This document shows positions 39,501-49,156 of a DNA stretch of 64,000 bases, piece by piece (positions within the stretch are counted from its first letter, which is position 1; every line of letters begins with the position of its first letter). The position numbers were made by a program, and so were the translations under genes. This DNA comes from Theristus sp. LFF4_11 (lineage: Eukaryota; Nematoda; Chromadorea; Monhysterida; Xyalidae). The stretch is from positions 1 through 64,000 of the forward strand of contig JASANC010003263.1 of NCBI GenBank assembly GCA_030248135.1, read 5' to 3'. The notes under the pieces were generated by a model, which worked only from the letters and a program-made list of their open reading frames with translations, ran no database searches and was not told the DNA's origin.

Positions 39501-42500
39501 GAAACCGCTTGACGTGGCGCACAACGAGCAAAAGCAAAGCAAGTATGACATCAGCGTGTTCGCCATCAAGAATTTGATCATGATCTACATCGCACTGAAA
39601 GAAATCTACGTCCGAGTGCAGTACTACCGTCAAAAACGAGCGGATGAAAAGGGCGGTGAGCTGATGGGCAAACAACACCATCACCACCAGATGAATGACG
39701 AACTCGAACAACAAGCTATTTAAATGTGAATCGCACAAATTTGATCTACACCGTTTTTAAACCAGAACTCAACTATTCTGGTCGACAGGAACAAGCTACA
39801 GAATCAAACTTATGAATTCAACGAGGACAAAGAACACAGAAGATACAAAGCAACGTTCTTTGACATTTTCTTTTGGTGACATACGTACTATCTCCGGTCA
39901 TTCAGCTGAAATCAATGTCGGTACTGTTGCTGCCAGTTAACGTATTTTCCATCATTGTTTAATAATACATCTCTCCGCCGCAATTTACCGGAGTTAAATT
40001 GATAGCCATGTTATCATAAAAATTGACGGATATGTAATGTTCGATTTTCGACTTATCTGTTTCGTGCTTTTGCATTTATGTTTTTAATTCTACAGTTTTA
40101 AATGCTACATTGAAAGACTAAAAACACTTTTCTTTTGCTTTAGCTTCATTTGTTTCTTTTTGCTTCAGTGTACGAACGTTTAGTATTGTACATATTCTGC
40201 ACTTATAACACCGCTCTTTGTCCCTGTTAATCAGTTTTTATCTAGATACTTACATCGTTGCATTTTACGGTTGTTTTCCCTTTATTGGTGTCAGTAAAAA
40301 TCTGCATAAAGGCGTACAGAACAGACTACGCGACTAGCTAAGCTTCCTATTACTATTATCCAAACCTAAAGTATCAATCACGTTTCTTTGTTGCCATTGA
40401 AAACTGTTCCGTTTGAAGTTTGTTCTGAAGAATACAAAACCACTCATGTTTCATTAAAAACCAAATTGTCATAAAAAACCTTGTTTTTTTCGTTTTCTGT
40501 TAGTGTCGACAGTGAATATCTGACATTTGTTTTTTTATACAATTGTGATTACTGATATTCTGAGATTTATTCACCTTTCATAATGTTCAGTTGTTTACTT
40601 ACTGTTATGAATACCAGAGAAAAACAGTAGCACAGGTTGACAAAATCATTCAGTTTAGAAGATTGGTATTAATGTAAGTGATCAACAATAATCGTTGTTT
40701 TATTATCGCGTACACTAAGGTTTGAATTGTGTAAGACAGAAAGTTATAATCAGCTGGGCTGGTAAAGAAATTATTTTCAGTTGAGACTTGTTATTCAGTT
40801 TTTGGGTTATATTGTACAGCTTACAATGTGTTTTTTAACGAAGCTTTTGTGTTTGCGTTCACATAATGCCGCACGCGCACCCCATTTCTGCGTTAACTGG
40901 ATATGATTGGACTAAAGAGTTTCCGTATTTTGAGTTGAGGTTGAGACGTTGGGATAAAAAATGTCACAACCATTGTCATTTTACTACAAAATGAGTTAAC
41001 CAATTGTCTATATTGTGATCTTATTATTTCATTCAAACACTTGCTGTTTTAAGCTGTTTTTTGTTACCTGCATTTGAAATGGCGATGTGGGCACGTAATT
41101 CATTTCATTCAGTGCACCAAGTGGTACAACTCGGATGCTAAGATTACAGCAGTATTCTGTGTTTGACGGTTGTTTCCGTAATGTTAAATAAATAAAATGC
41201 TTTTGTGACAGTAAAACAATTATTGAAGTTGGAAGTAAACTATTTCAGCGAAAAAAAATGTTTACAGCATCAAAGATCGCAGAACTTTCATGAACCCAAA
41301 ACAAATGGACAACAGAATAGCCCAGTAAACACAGAGCGCGCGAAATTTGAAAGGAAGACAAAAGACGTTCAGAAACCCAATTGTGTGCCAAATTTGACGT
41401 GTTTTTAGACTTATTTTTTATTTTTGAAATTAGGATTAAGACATAGACTTCGTGCTTATTCTGTTCATTCTTTCTCCCTTTCACACACGATTGGGAATTA
41501 TATTGGCATTCTTGAAAAACACAACTTCTGATCTTCGACTAATCCGGCTTTGATAAAGGATACAAGAACTGCCTTACTTGGTCGGCCATACTGTACAAAT
41601 TTGACAACCAACACAAGGGGACCTCACGTGATCCATAAGATTAAGAAAACTGAACGGTTTTGTTGTCGCGGTTAATTTCGTTGGATCAGGGAGAAGGTGA
41701 TGGAAGGTGATCAAATATTACTGGAATGGTCACGTAAATGCTGTCATTGGCCAACCAACCCTGTACTACAAATTATAATAGCTTGATGCCAAAGCCAAAC
41801 CCAGTGAAACAACCTTGAAAGTTACCTTGAGAGCTAACAACCTACCTAATCGCTCACCACGCTCCAATCAGCGTGCTTAGTTTGTTGAGCACAACATAAA
41901 AAAAATGAACAGACATATTGATGGAATGCAAGCAGTCGACTGATGTCCGGTGGCAGCACCGCGAGTCGTTTCTTTTTGGCCAACCAAATTTCCAGTTCAA
42001 AACACGTTCGCAAGTATTTCTCCAGTTCCGAGCGCCGTTCGCTGAGGAACACCTCATTCTGAAAACGCCTTCATTCGTGAATCATGTCCGGCGCCGGCGA
42101 CTAGCTTCCGGTTTGAAGGTTAGAATTTGAGACTGATGTTGGAACCAGTTTTCGGATCAGCTCAAACTTTAGTAGGGCACTGTTTGGAAGAACCTTTGGT
42201 GCTCACAAGAGGAGGAAAGGACGTTGGACGTTGGACGTAGTCGTCCAAATAGCTAGAGTTAAGAAAAAATCCGGATTTTTTTAATTGAAATTTTTTTACA
42301 AGTTAGGTTCGTTCGAAGCGTCTTGTCGAGCTGAGTTCAGTAGACCATTTCAGAACGATCCGGCGAATTATAAGAGCGAAAATCGTGTTTTATTGACATT
42401 TTGTCCATTTCATAGAGAAAAAAAATGCATTTTCACAGTAACATTGGACAATTTTTTACGTGAACTTGAATAACGAGTCATTCTTAGTTGTTTCTCTTTA

Positions 42501-43078
42501 GAAAATTACCAAAATTTGGCTGAGTTCAAAAAATGCCTGTTTGCTGTGGCTAAGTCGGCAGCCCCCGTCGGCCCCCTTGCTTCCCCAAGACACTCAGTTT
42601 CAGCTTCAACCAGCTATGCTATCTGTCACATGGCGAGGGCCCGCTCTTCAAATCCTCTACAATGTTTGTCTGGACACTTTGGAAACGTATTGAAAACACG
42701 TTCCTGATTTTGCGATCACGTTGCGGGCATCTGACAGACGCAAATTTAACACGTTAGTACACGCAAGTTTTAATATGTGGACATGAAGTTATCGGGTATC
42801 TGAAAAACGGTCGTTTTTTTTGACGTTTGAAGTTTGATTGAGTTTGAAAAACAAGTTTGAAAAAAAATCCGGATTTTTAAACGTAAATTTTTTTAAACCC
42901 CCTAACCTTACGTCTGACTCACCTGATTGCCTATCAATTTTTTCGGCGGGAGAAACGAATGTTTTTTCTCGATGATTTTCTTTTTGTAAAATCTCGTCCG
43001 ATTGAATTCGGCAAAATCGGAATATCGACGTTCGACAGTCCACCAAATATCGCCCAATTGCACTTTGATCAAATACAA
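21568..43078 (-). CDS. NISCH: Nischarin (PX domain, leucine-rich repeats, acidic tail)
   Basis: Nischarin is an endosomal and cytoskeletal adaptor that binds integrin alpha5 and Rac/PAK in mammals. Exons read in phase: 43078-42923 and 42058-41915 (PX domain: WTVERRYSDFAEF, LPPKKLIGN), then 25177-25021, 24889-24726, 24615-24493, 24438-24322, 24204-24006, 23532-23345, 23231-23104 and 22701-22587, ending with an acidic exon 21959-21568 (TAG at 21570-21568). The join across 41914-25178 is convincing: FHQY|EIHGICEKLIE matches the nischarin segment after PX, and SPLQLHAITERLKLPEPTT follows. Leucine-rich repeats include LERLDLSNNSLREIG and LKHLHLDGNPVANAVEYRSR. RPSQRDLDVINVRLAIRSAK is the typical block after the repeats. 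One exon between 22587 and 21959 is unresolved. The large C-terminal half of vertebrate nischarin is absent. The first exon is uncertain. Confidence 0.87.
21683..21783. repeat. (ATC)n coding microsatellite, poly-Asp
   Basis: An imperfect ATC/ACC trinucleotide array encodes, on the minus strand, a run of aspartate broken by glycine in the nischarin acidic tail. The plus-strand frame would give a poly-His/Ser shadow. Confidence 0.85.
31795..31825 (+). repeat. Solo mariner-type terminus
   Basis: TACAGGGTGGTCCAAAAATA resembles the termini of the elements at 15397, 17941 and 55054. I found no matching complement downstream, so only one end appears to survive. Confidence 0.4.
32259..32869 (+). mobile_element. 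Tc1-like element, internally deleted
   Basis: This 611-bp element has arms of about 100 bp: it starts CAGTGGCGAGCAAAAGTGTT and ends with the complement, CCAACACTTTTGCTCGCCATTG, followed by TA. Both ends contain a GCGCGCGTGTGTGCTGTGTATT block in opposite orientations. CAGTGG termini with AGCAAAAGT are typical of Tc1. The interior encodes only a short transposase N-terminal stub. Confidence 0.8.
32376..32585 (+). pseudogene. Tc1 transposase N-terminal helix-turn-helix remnant
   Basis: The 69-residue open frame contains KLRSLAVQKRQQGLVFSDIA, which fits the first helix-turn-helix of Tc1 transposases (short basic helix, glycine turn, then an IA helix). The catalytic DDE domain is absent. Confidence 0.55.
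33225..33470 (+). mobile_element. tRNA-derived SINE candidate
   Basis: The 5' part looks like a tRNA-type promoter: an A-box-like TGGCCTGGTAG near 33273 and a B-box-like GGATCGAGCCC near 33318. An unrelated body follows, with an A/C-rich tail (CCCCAACAACAATAGCAA). It is a different family from the SINE at 54657. Target duplications not identified. Confidence 0.5.
35420..35530 (+). repeat. Dispersed repeat, distal half
   Basis: It matches 2545-2640 with divergence: GTCACTTTGGCGATTTTGAA, GCCACATA, then ACGTCTGCACACGCATTGAG and GCAGAACT. Same family as the repeat at 2427. Confidence 0.5.
38210..39723 (+). CDS. TMEM121-family multi-pass membrane protein
   Basis: Three exons: 38210-38759, 38836-39134 and 39238-39723 (TAA), giving 444 residues if the ATG at 38210 is used. 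A good acceptor (ATTACAG at 38246-38254) may instead mark an upstream non-coding exon; ATG at 38516 is a further candidate. The N-terminus is a Ser/Thr/His-rich tail of about 100 residues. Hydrophobic segments follow: FAFILCFLVMIIQLALFDYY, then IAGDLIVIIIMIWLLVIAI, and several more. Matches to the TMEM121 pattern are CVSLDILDSIYFLDILW in the middle and KMYALFYVLLVNVPYLAIR then AIKNLIMIYIALKEIYVR near the end. The C-terminus is His/Gln-rich. The family has no settled function. The gene sits wholly inside a nischarin intron on the opposite strand. Confidence 0.82.
42610..42830. repeat. Dispersed repeat, copy in nischarin intron
   Basis: Shared with 45690-45840: GGCGAGGGCCCGCTCTTCAA, then AACACGTTAG, ACGCAAGTTTTAA, ATGTGG and CTGAAAAACGGTCG. 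Both copies are followed or preceded by A/T-rich stretches with CCCTAACC or GGGTTGTT words. Confidence 0.55.
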
Positions 43079-43259
43079 CTGCAGTCGCAAACATTAAATC
43101 ACGAATAAAACAAATCAGTTTGTGAAGACCATAAATCTTCAATTCGTATGTTCATGACATAAAGTACATGTATATTGTCATTTTTGTTCTTTTGAGTTGC
43201 AAAAAAATCGGTTTCAAACACGCCAAAAATTTGTTCGAGCAAGAAAAATCAACTACTCA

Positions 43260-43562
43260 CCGAAAAACTTGAACGTTTGCACATCAAATGTGCTTCTTCT
43301 GACCTCCTGATTGATTTTGGCACAACTTTTTGATTTAAAAAAATTGACGTTAGTTTCTTTAAAAAACTGTACTTCAGATACTTCCCGTCATGCACAAGAG
43401 AGAGCCAACGTGATCACTAGTTTATCAGATTCTAAAAAACCTCGTAGGGGCACAACTTTAGCTCACCGTGTATCCAAGTTCTTTGTCCAGACGATAGTTC
43501 AAGATGCGAATCAAATCGCGCTGCAGGTCAGGCTGGCAGTCGTCAATGATCAGCACAGCCAT
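43260..43562 (-). other. Candidate 5' exons of nischarin
   Basis: An ATG at 43562 opens a frame (MAVLIIDDCQPDLQRDLIRI and onward) that ends at a GTGAGC donor at 43466-43461. A second exon-like piece (about 43320-43266) ends at TTTTTCG|GTGAGT just before the PX exon. The phases of the two pieces do not join cleanly with any acceptor I tried, so I cannot say that they form one transcript. The first peptide resembles nothing I recognise. Confidence 0.35.
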
Positions 43563-44108
43563 CACTCCGCAAATGGTTCACGTTTTCAAACTTTTCACGG
43601 AACACTTTCTGTAGTTCTGTAAATTGATAAACTCAGTTCAATTCACTCGACAGAAAAACCACAGTTAAACTTAAAACCATGGCTCGTACTCGACTGACAG
43701 TACGAAAATTGCAGAGCAAACACGTTGCCAATAATTGCCGAAAGCAAATTTCTATATTTTATTCACAGTGCCACCAATACCAACCACAATGACTATGAAA
43801 AAACAGCTACAAACAACACTGAGATAAAAACAAGCATTCTTCGAACATTTGGTTTTCTTTATTCACAACAGCCAGCGGAATTTCAGTTTGACGAATGATG
43901 TTGCATCGATTTTTACCCTTTCGTTTATTTTTTTCCCTCAAAAACCCTCGCTAAAATGTGTTGATGAACATAAAATAACAACTCAAACCTAAAAACGACT
44001 GTAAAATGAAAATGATTATGTTCCGCAAACATGATTAGATTTTGCTGCGAACACTTTCTCAATCTGTCATAAATTCCAAACTTCATTTCTTTCTGCAAAT
44101 TCCACACG
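43563..44108. other. Spacer between MAIP1-like gene and nischarin
   Basis: AT-rich. No exon, RNA gene or repeat recognised. Both neighbouring genes are on the minus strand. Confidence 0.4.
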
Positions 44109-45509
44109 TCAGCAAACGCTCCACGGAAGTGGCGAGTGCGGCGGACGAAAAAAGTTCACAGTGGTCACCTTCCAGTCACCAACTTCTGGAAAACACACAC
44201 GCGAAAACCTGCAAAACAGTCGATGTGAATTACAAAAACAATCCAATGACCATGATGCGAGAGCAATGGACGACAAACGAACATCAGATTAGCGATGAGC
44301 AGTTTCTCGCGGTGGTCCTTCAGCAGACGTGTGATGGTGAGCTTGCGTCTGTCATGTGCACGCAATCGCTGCAGCCCGCTTGGCACACCGTAGAACACCG
44401 TGAACACGTGGAACACACTGCGACCTGCAGTCAGTTGCAAAATGAAAACAACGCAAACACACGTGAAAACGCCAAACACACAGGTTCTGTTTGGGCACCG
44501 TATAGAAAGTCTTTCACATAATGCGTTCGAATTTCAGGTGCATATCGCATGAACGGCACAAAGCCGACACAGCAGTCCTCTCGTGTGAAGCGGAACAAGC
44601 TCAACTCGCCCGGCAACAATGTTTGCACGCGCCCTTCCAGTCTGTCGAAAGTCTGAAAACTGCACAAGTGTTAGTTCAAACTTCAAAAAAATTTCCTTGG
44701 TTGGAAGTGAAGAATCAGAAGCGAGAAAACATTGAAACAAGCTCACCGGCCTATCAAGCACCTGTCGCAAAGCGCGCAGGTCTTGTTTCGCAACGCAGTG
44801 CGCGATCAATGAGCAAGCCTGAAATTGAAACGCAAGCAAGCACACACATTGATGAATTAAAAAACAAGAACAGAGCGAGCAAAAATGGTACCTGAAGCGC
44901 AGCACGCTGGAATTCCTCATTGTTGTAGTGCCTCTCATGACTGAGACGATAACGGAGACGACTAAAAAACGAGTATACACTCCTCAAGATTGACCACGAC
45001 GGCACCATCACGGTGGGTCGCTCAAACAGACAGAACTGCGGGTACACGTGATGTCTGATTTTAGTTTTCGTTCTGTTCTGTTTGCCACGGAACTCGTGCT
45101 CATCATGCATTTGTACAGGATTCGCTTGAACGGTGGAACTGGATGAAATTGGACGACTATGACCGACCGAATTGGAAGCTACTGATATTTCTGGTGATTC
45201 CTGATCCAGCGATTCCAGTCCTGTCACCACAGCGGGTTTCGACATTGATGCTGATGCATCATTCAAACGAGGTAACTGTAACATAGTTGTTTGCTGCGTT
45301 TCGATGGAAATATTTTGCGGAACGGTATTTATTATGACGCTGTCGAGTTGATCAGCAGCACAAGGAGAGTTCGAAGAAGACTGCGTGAGATTGGAAAACC
45401 GAGCAACACTGAGTTGAGAATGCGCCTTTGCGCCGCCGACTGTTGAGCACCGACGCAGCTGCAACGACGCGCACCAGCGCCTGTAGTGGTGCAACCGGCA
45501 TGCTTGCAT
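44109..45509 (-). CDS. Mitochondrial Tim44-domain protein, MAIP1-like
   Basis: MAIP1 is a mitochondrial matrix protein that binds the m-AAA protease and guides EMRE assembly. Exon 1, 45509-44892, starts MQACRLHHYRRWCASLQLRR, an arginine-rich, acid-free presequence, then a variable linker. The conserved part begins with PSWSILRSVYSFFSRLRYRL and NNEEFQRAALQ. Exons 44818-44762 (ACSLIAHCVAKQDLRALRQ), 44652 to about 44570 or 44518, 44424-44251 (RSVFHVFTVFYG) and about 44186-44109 (EVGDWKVTTVNF, TGA) follow. The donor of the third exon is unresolved because 44518 gives the wrong phase. The helical EEFQRAA block and the late GDWKVTTV strand fit the Tim44-like fold shared by MAIP1 and ribosomal protein mL45. 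MAIP1 fits the N-terminal half better, but mL45 cannot be excluded. Confidence 0.6.
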
Positions 45510-45956
45510 TGTACTTGTTGCACCTAGGGTCCGAAAAAGGTTAAAATCCAAATTTTTTCACATTAAAAAATTTAAATCTTTTCAATTAATTTGTAAAAAA
45601 TTTTTTAAAATGATCGAGGAAAATCTGATGGTCATCAAAAATAGGTGCATTCGAACTAGGGTTGTTTTGCTAGAACTAGAACTGCCACGTGGCGAGAGCC
45701 CGCTCTTCAAATCATCAAATCTTCAAATATCACGTACCAGATTTCGCGATTTAACCAGATTTAACACGTTAGTTTAGCTTAGCACGCAAGTTTTAACATG
45801 TGGCCATGTGATCGGGTTCCTGAAAAACGGTCGTGTGGTGTGGTATTGACCAACACTTCCACTCCAATTGTTTAACAATATATCGCACAACTCTATTGTA
45901 GACCTATAACATACGCCAATCAACAAGATATCATGTTCATCTCATGGCCTACCAAC
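45510..45956. other. Repeat-bearing flank of MAIP1-like gene
   Basis: It contains the second copy of the dispersed repeat of 42610 (at 45690-45840) and a TAGGGTTGTTTTGC word at 45656 that resembles a hAT-type end without a partner found. No exons. Confidence 0.45.
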
Positions 45957-46242
45957 TAGGGTTGTTAAAAAAAACAAAAATCGTCATTTTTGTTTTTTTT
46001 TAATTTTTTTTTAAATTCAAAAATCAAAGTTGTGCTAAATCAATCAGGGAGTCCGAAGAACCACATATGATATGCAAGCGCCTCCCGAATGACTCCCGTA
46101 TGGCGGAACTTTGCAGATTTTGTTTTGGTGACCTCAATTACCCCTTTTCCAAACCGTCACCATGCCTCTTCTTGTGTTTTGACCTCCAAAACGTCACTAA
46201 TTGTCCCCAGCTAAACTAATGCTAAAGTGAAGACAAACATAC

Positions 46243-46443
46243 CGCCTTGAAATTCGATCAATTCTTTTGATGGTGTCGCGACGACACGACGCAGCAAGCA
46301 ACCAGACAACGTAGCGCTTGCAAACGGAGCAGCGAGCACAATCGGACGCTCTGCGAAACGAATCGTCACCTTATCTGCATCGGAAATGGTGGTAGGCCAA
46401 GCTTTGGGACGCTCAAAAACTTCATCGCAGATGTTGTCGTAGC
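46243..46443 (-). CDS. Orphan exon inside hAT-like element
   Basis: The 201-nt open piece is bounded by an acceptor (ATTTTAG) and a donor (GCG|GTATGT), with the same phase (1) on both sides. Its codons are GC3-rich like real exons in this window, for example DEVFERPKAWPTTISDADKV and IRFAERPIVLAAPFASATL. I do not recognise the protein. No partner exon is found nearby on either side. It may be a captured host-gene fragment or part of a gene disrupted by the element. Confidence 0.4.
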
Positions 46444-46559
46444 CTAAAATCAATCGGTAAAACGGCCCAAAATCGACTGCTAAAGGTTTTACGAGGTATA
46501 ATCAAAGAAAATTTTTGTTTCGACTTTCGAAAAATTGTGCCAAAATTGAGGTTTTCAGA

Positions 46560-46700
46560 CATAGTTGTTCCAGAGCCGAGGGGTTGGGGGGGGGGGCCGA
46601 TATAGATAGCTGGAGCAAATTTTCTAGATAGATAGATATAGATAGCTGGAAAATTTTGGGGGGGGGGCCGCGGGGGGGGCATGTGACTTTGGGGGGGGGG
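46560..46700. repeat. GTTCCAGAG G-rich repeat and GATA array
   Basis: ATAGTTGTTCCAGAG leads into several runs of eight or more G with GATAGATA words between. The same lead recurs at 63945 and, in complement, at 49385-49412. The G runs have quadruplex potential. Confidence 0.6.
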
Positions 46701-46963
46701 CGGTCAAAATTTTGAAATTTGACAGATAGATAGCTAAAACGCCAAAAAGCTATAAAAACAGCAAAATAATGCTAAAAATACACTAAAAATCAAGTATAAA
46801 CGCGTATTTTACTTAAAATTAGCGAAATTTGCAAGAATTACGAGCAAAAATGGTCAATTTTGGTCAAAAATTGATTCATTTTATGTCTTCGAAGACAAAA
46901 ATTTTCAGATAGACAGCTGGCTAAGAATTTTTTTTAGATAGATAATAGCTGAGCCGAAAAAAC

Positions 46964-47400
46964 GGTTGGCCTGTCGTACTAAAACAAACCACTGATGTTG
47001 GCAGACGTTGCCTAAACTAGCCAAAACCAAAACCTAATCCTAAAGCCTAATTCAAAGCTAAACATAAACCTGACCTAATCCTAACCTAAGCCAAGCCTTT
47101 TGAAGAAGGAAGATGTCAGAACAATTCCAAAAGCTTCATTACTAAAGCGCACGCGCACGGCATTGGCATGCTCATGCTCATGATCCACTAGCGCGCGTGC
47201 ACACGCTCCGGCCCCAACAAGAACTTGTTCAAAACGCAATTGCTCTGACATCTTCCTTCTCCAAAAGGCTTGGCTTAGGTTAGGGTTAGGTCAGGATTAT
47301 GTTTAGCTTTGAATTAGGCTTTAGGATTAGGTTTTGGTTTAGGCTAGTTTAGGCAACGTCTGCCAACATCAGTGGTTTGTTTTAGTACGACAAGCCAACC
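46964..47400. repeat. Large palindrome with telomere-like words
   Basis: The left arm starts GGTTGGCCTGTCGTACTAAA. The right arm ends with its complement (TTTAGTACGACAAGCCAACC). The arms are about 160 bp with few differences and contain repeated CCTAA words (left) and TTAGG words (right). The spacer (about 47130-47245) holds a GCATGCTCATGCTCATGATC unit. Confidence 0.85.
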
Positions 47401-47403
47401 GAA

Positions 47404-47515
47404 CAATTGCATTTTGAACAAGTTCTTGTTGGGGCCGGAGCGTGTGCAGGCGCGCTAGTGGATCATGAGCATGAGCATGCCGATGCCCGTGCGCGTGGCT
47501 GGAGCAGTACCGTGG
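47404..47515 (-). repeat. CATGCTCATG unit, inverted copy
   Basis: This is the complement of the unit at 47137-47255 (GGATCATGAGCATGAGCATG, CGGAGCGTGTGCA). Related copies are at 48085-48190, 48634-48760 and, more diverged, 49231-49350. Five copies in 2.2 kb, in both orientations. Confidence 0.75.
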
Positions 47516-47529
47516 GCCCAAAACAATTT

Positions 47530-48060
47530 TCGAAGGGGGGGGTATGGTGCCGTGGGGGGGGGGGTGCCGACCAAAAAGTGAGGGGGGGGTCCAACCTATG
47601 GTAACGTGGGCCCCCCCATGGGGGTCCCATGGGGGGGTGCATTTTTTCAAAATTTCCTGTGGGGGGGTCCACCCCCCCATGATAATTTTTCGCTCAAATT
47701 TTGAAGGAAAAACGCTAAATTTTGCTGCAAAATCGTTGAAATTACAATGAAGATGGTCAAGTTATCATATATTCAGCTTATATTATGGACTTTATAGACA
47801 AAAAATCATGATTTTCGAAAAAAAATTTAGGGTGTACGGAAAATTTTGGGGGGGTCTCCGCCGACCGCCAGACAAAATTTCATGGGGGGTGTGGGGGGGT
47901 GTCGGCCAAATTTTCGAGGGGGGGGGTCCGGTGGGGGGGTGCCCGGTTTTAGGGGGGGTGGCACGGTGGGCGCCCGGCCCCCCCCCCCCCCCCCACCCGA
48001 CGGGCTCGGGGGCGCGCGGGGGGGCGTACCCCCCCCACCCCCCCCCTCGCCCACGGTACT
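47530..48060. repeat. Poly-G/poly-C block
   Basis: There are many runs of 6-17 G or C separated by short words (GGGGTGCCGACC, GGGGTCCAACC). Runs of C follow at 47980-48050. The long open frames rich in G, P and W on both strands here are composition artefacts. Assembly accuracy is doubtful in such DNA. Confidence 0.8.
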
Positions 48061-48084
48061 GGGCTGGAGCTTCTTTTTTAAAAC

Positions 48085-48300
48085 GCACGCGCACCTCGCA
48101 TCCGCATGCTCGTGCTCATGATCCACTAGCGCGCGTGCACACGCTCCGGCCTCAGCAAAAACTTGTTTAAAACGCAATTGTTCTGACATCTTCCTTCCTG
48201 AAAAGGCTTGGCTTAGGTTAGGATTAGGTTAGGATCATGTTAGGCTTAGGATTAGGCTTTAGGATTAGGATTTGAATTGGGTCCGTTTAAGCAATGTCCG
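48085..48300 (+). repeat. CATGCTCATG unit with TTAGG-rich tail
   Basis: The unit GCATGCTCGTGCTCATGATC is followed by GGCTTGGCTTAGGTTAGGA and further degenerate TTAGG hexamers (GGATTAGG, TTAGGCTTAGG). A near copy is at 48634-48850. Confidence 0.75.
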
Positions 48301-48633
48301 ACAACGAGCGTATTTTACCTGAAGCGGATTTTAGAAAAGAAGGGCAGCCGTGCGCGTGCGCTTTAGTAATGAAGCTTTAGGGAAAAAAACCTGTCTGATA
48401 GAGATAAATTCGAAAATTTTTTGGGGAGGGGGCGGCCCCCCCAGGCCCCCCCCAGAGCAACTATGTTTTCAGAGCATATTAGAGGAAAATTTTTCGATTT
48501 TTTTTTAAATCGGCATTTTTGTTTTTTTTAATCACTTTAAAAAAAAATTTCATTTTTGTTTAACAACCCTACTACCAACTGAAAAACATGTTCTAAGTTG
48601 CAACTATGCAACAAAACGATTTCTGAAACCTGG

Positions 48634-48850
48634 CGCTTCTTTTTTAAAACGCACGCCCACGGGCATCGGCATGCTCATGCTCATGATCCACTAGCGCATG
48701 TGCACACGCTCCGGCCTCAACAGGAATTTGTTAAAAACGCAATTGTTCTGACATCTTACTTCCTGAAAAGGCTTGGCTGGCTTAGGTTAGGATTAGGTTA
48801 GGATCAAGTTAGGCTTAGGATTAGGTTTTAGGATTAAGAATTGAATCAGG
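48634..48850 (+). repeat. CATGCTCATG unit with TTAGG-rich tail, second copy
   Basis: It repeats 48085-48300 with small changes. It lies just outside the right end of the hAT-like element, so the unit is not restricted to that element. Confidence 0.75.
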
Positions 48851-49004
48851 TCCGTTTTAATCAAAATGACCAAATACCTAGCACACAAGGAAGTTGGGAA
48901 GAAAATTTGGTTTGAACTTTTTTTAAATTTTTTTTATTTGAAAGAATCCAAATTTAAAAAACGAAAAAAAATTTAAAAAAATTTCAAACCCCCTAACCCT
49001 ACCC

Positions 49005-49156
49005 GGCACGTTTTATGATATCACGCTCCAGTTAACTCACGCCCCAACATTGGATGTTCTCGGACATTGCTAAAACGGTTGGCACGTTTTATGATATTAC
49101 GCTCCACTTAACTCACGCTCCAACATTGGATGTTCTCGGACATTGCTAAAACGGTC
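49005..49156. repeat. 76-bp tandem duplication
   Basis: Two adjacent copies of 76 bp (49005-49080 and 49081-49156) start GGCACGTTTTATGATAT and end GACATTGCTAAAACGGT, with only about four differences. Confidence 0.9.

Larger units (their letters stand above)
25178..41914. other. Giant nischarin intron and its contents
   Basis: This intron of about 16.7 kb splits the PX exons from the rest. It holds a TMEM121-family gene on the plus strand (38210-39723), a decayed Tc1 element (32259-32869), a SINE-like unit (33225-33470), a lone mariner-type terminus (31795) and a dispersed repeat (35420). The remaining AT-rich stretches (about 25.2-31.7, 35.6-38.2 and 39.8-41.9 kb) show no supported exons, RNA genes or arrays. 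Confidence 0.75.
45957..48571. mobile_element. hAT-like element of 2.6 kb with cargo
   Basis: The termini are TAGGGTTGTT (45957) and its complement AACAACCCTA (ending 48571). They are flanked by the 8-bp direct repeat CTACCAAC (45949-45956 and 48572-48579), the duplication length of hAT transposons. Subterminal sequence is T/A-rich on both sides. Inside lie an orphan exon (46243-46443, minus), G-rich tracts, a 437-bp palindrome and copies of a CTTAGG-rich unit. No transposase is seen, so it is non-autonomous or composite. Confidence 0.7.

Noticed and set aside
47369..48189. Gly/Pro/Trp-rich open frames on both strands
   Set aside because: Produced by poly-G and poly-C runs; no start context or conserved motif.
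46990..48850. CRISPR array or true telomere
   Set aside because: Repeats are irregular, degenerate hexamers and inverted units without spacers of constant size; they are internal and embedded in transposon sequence.
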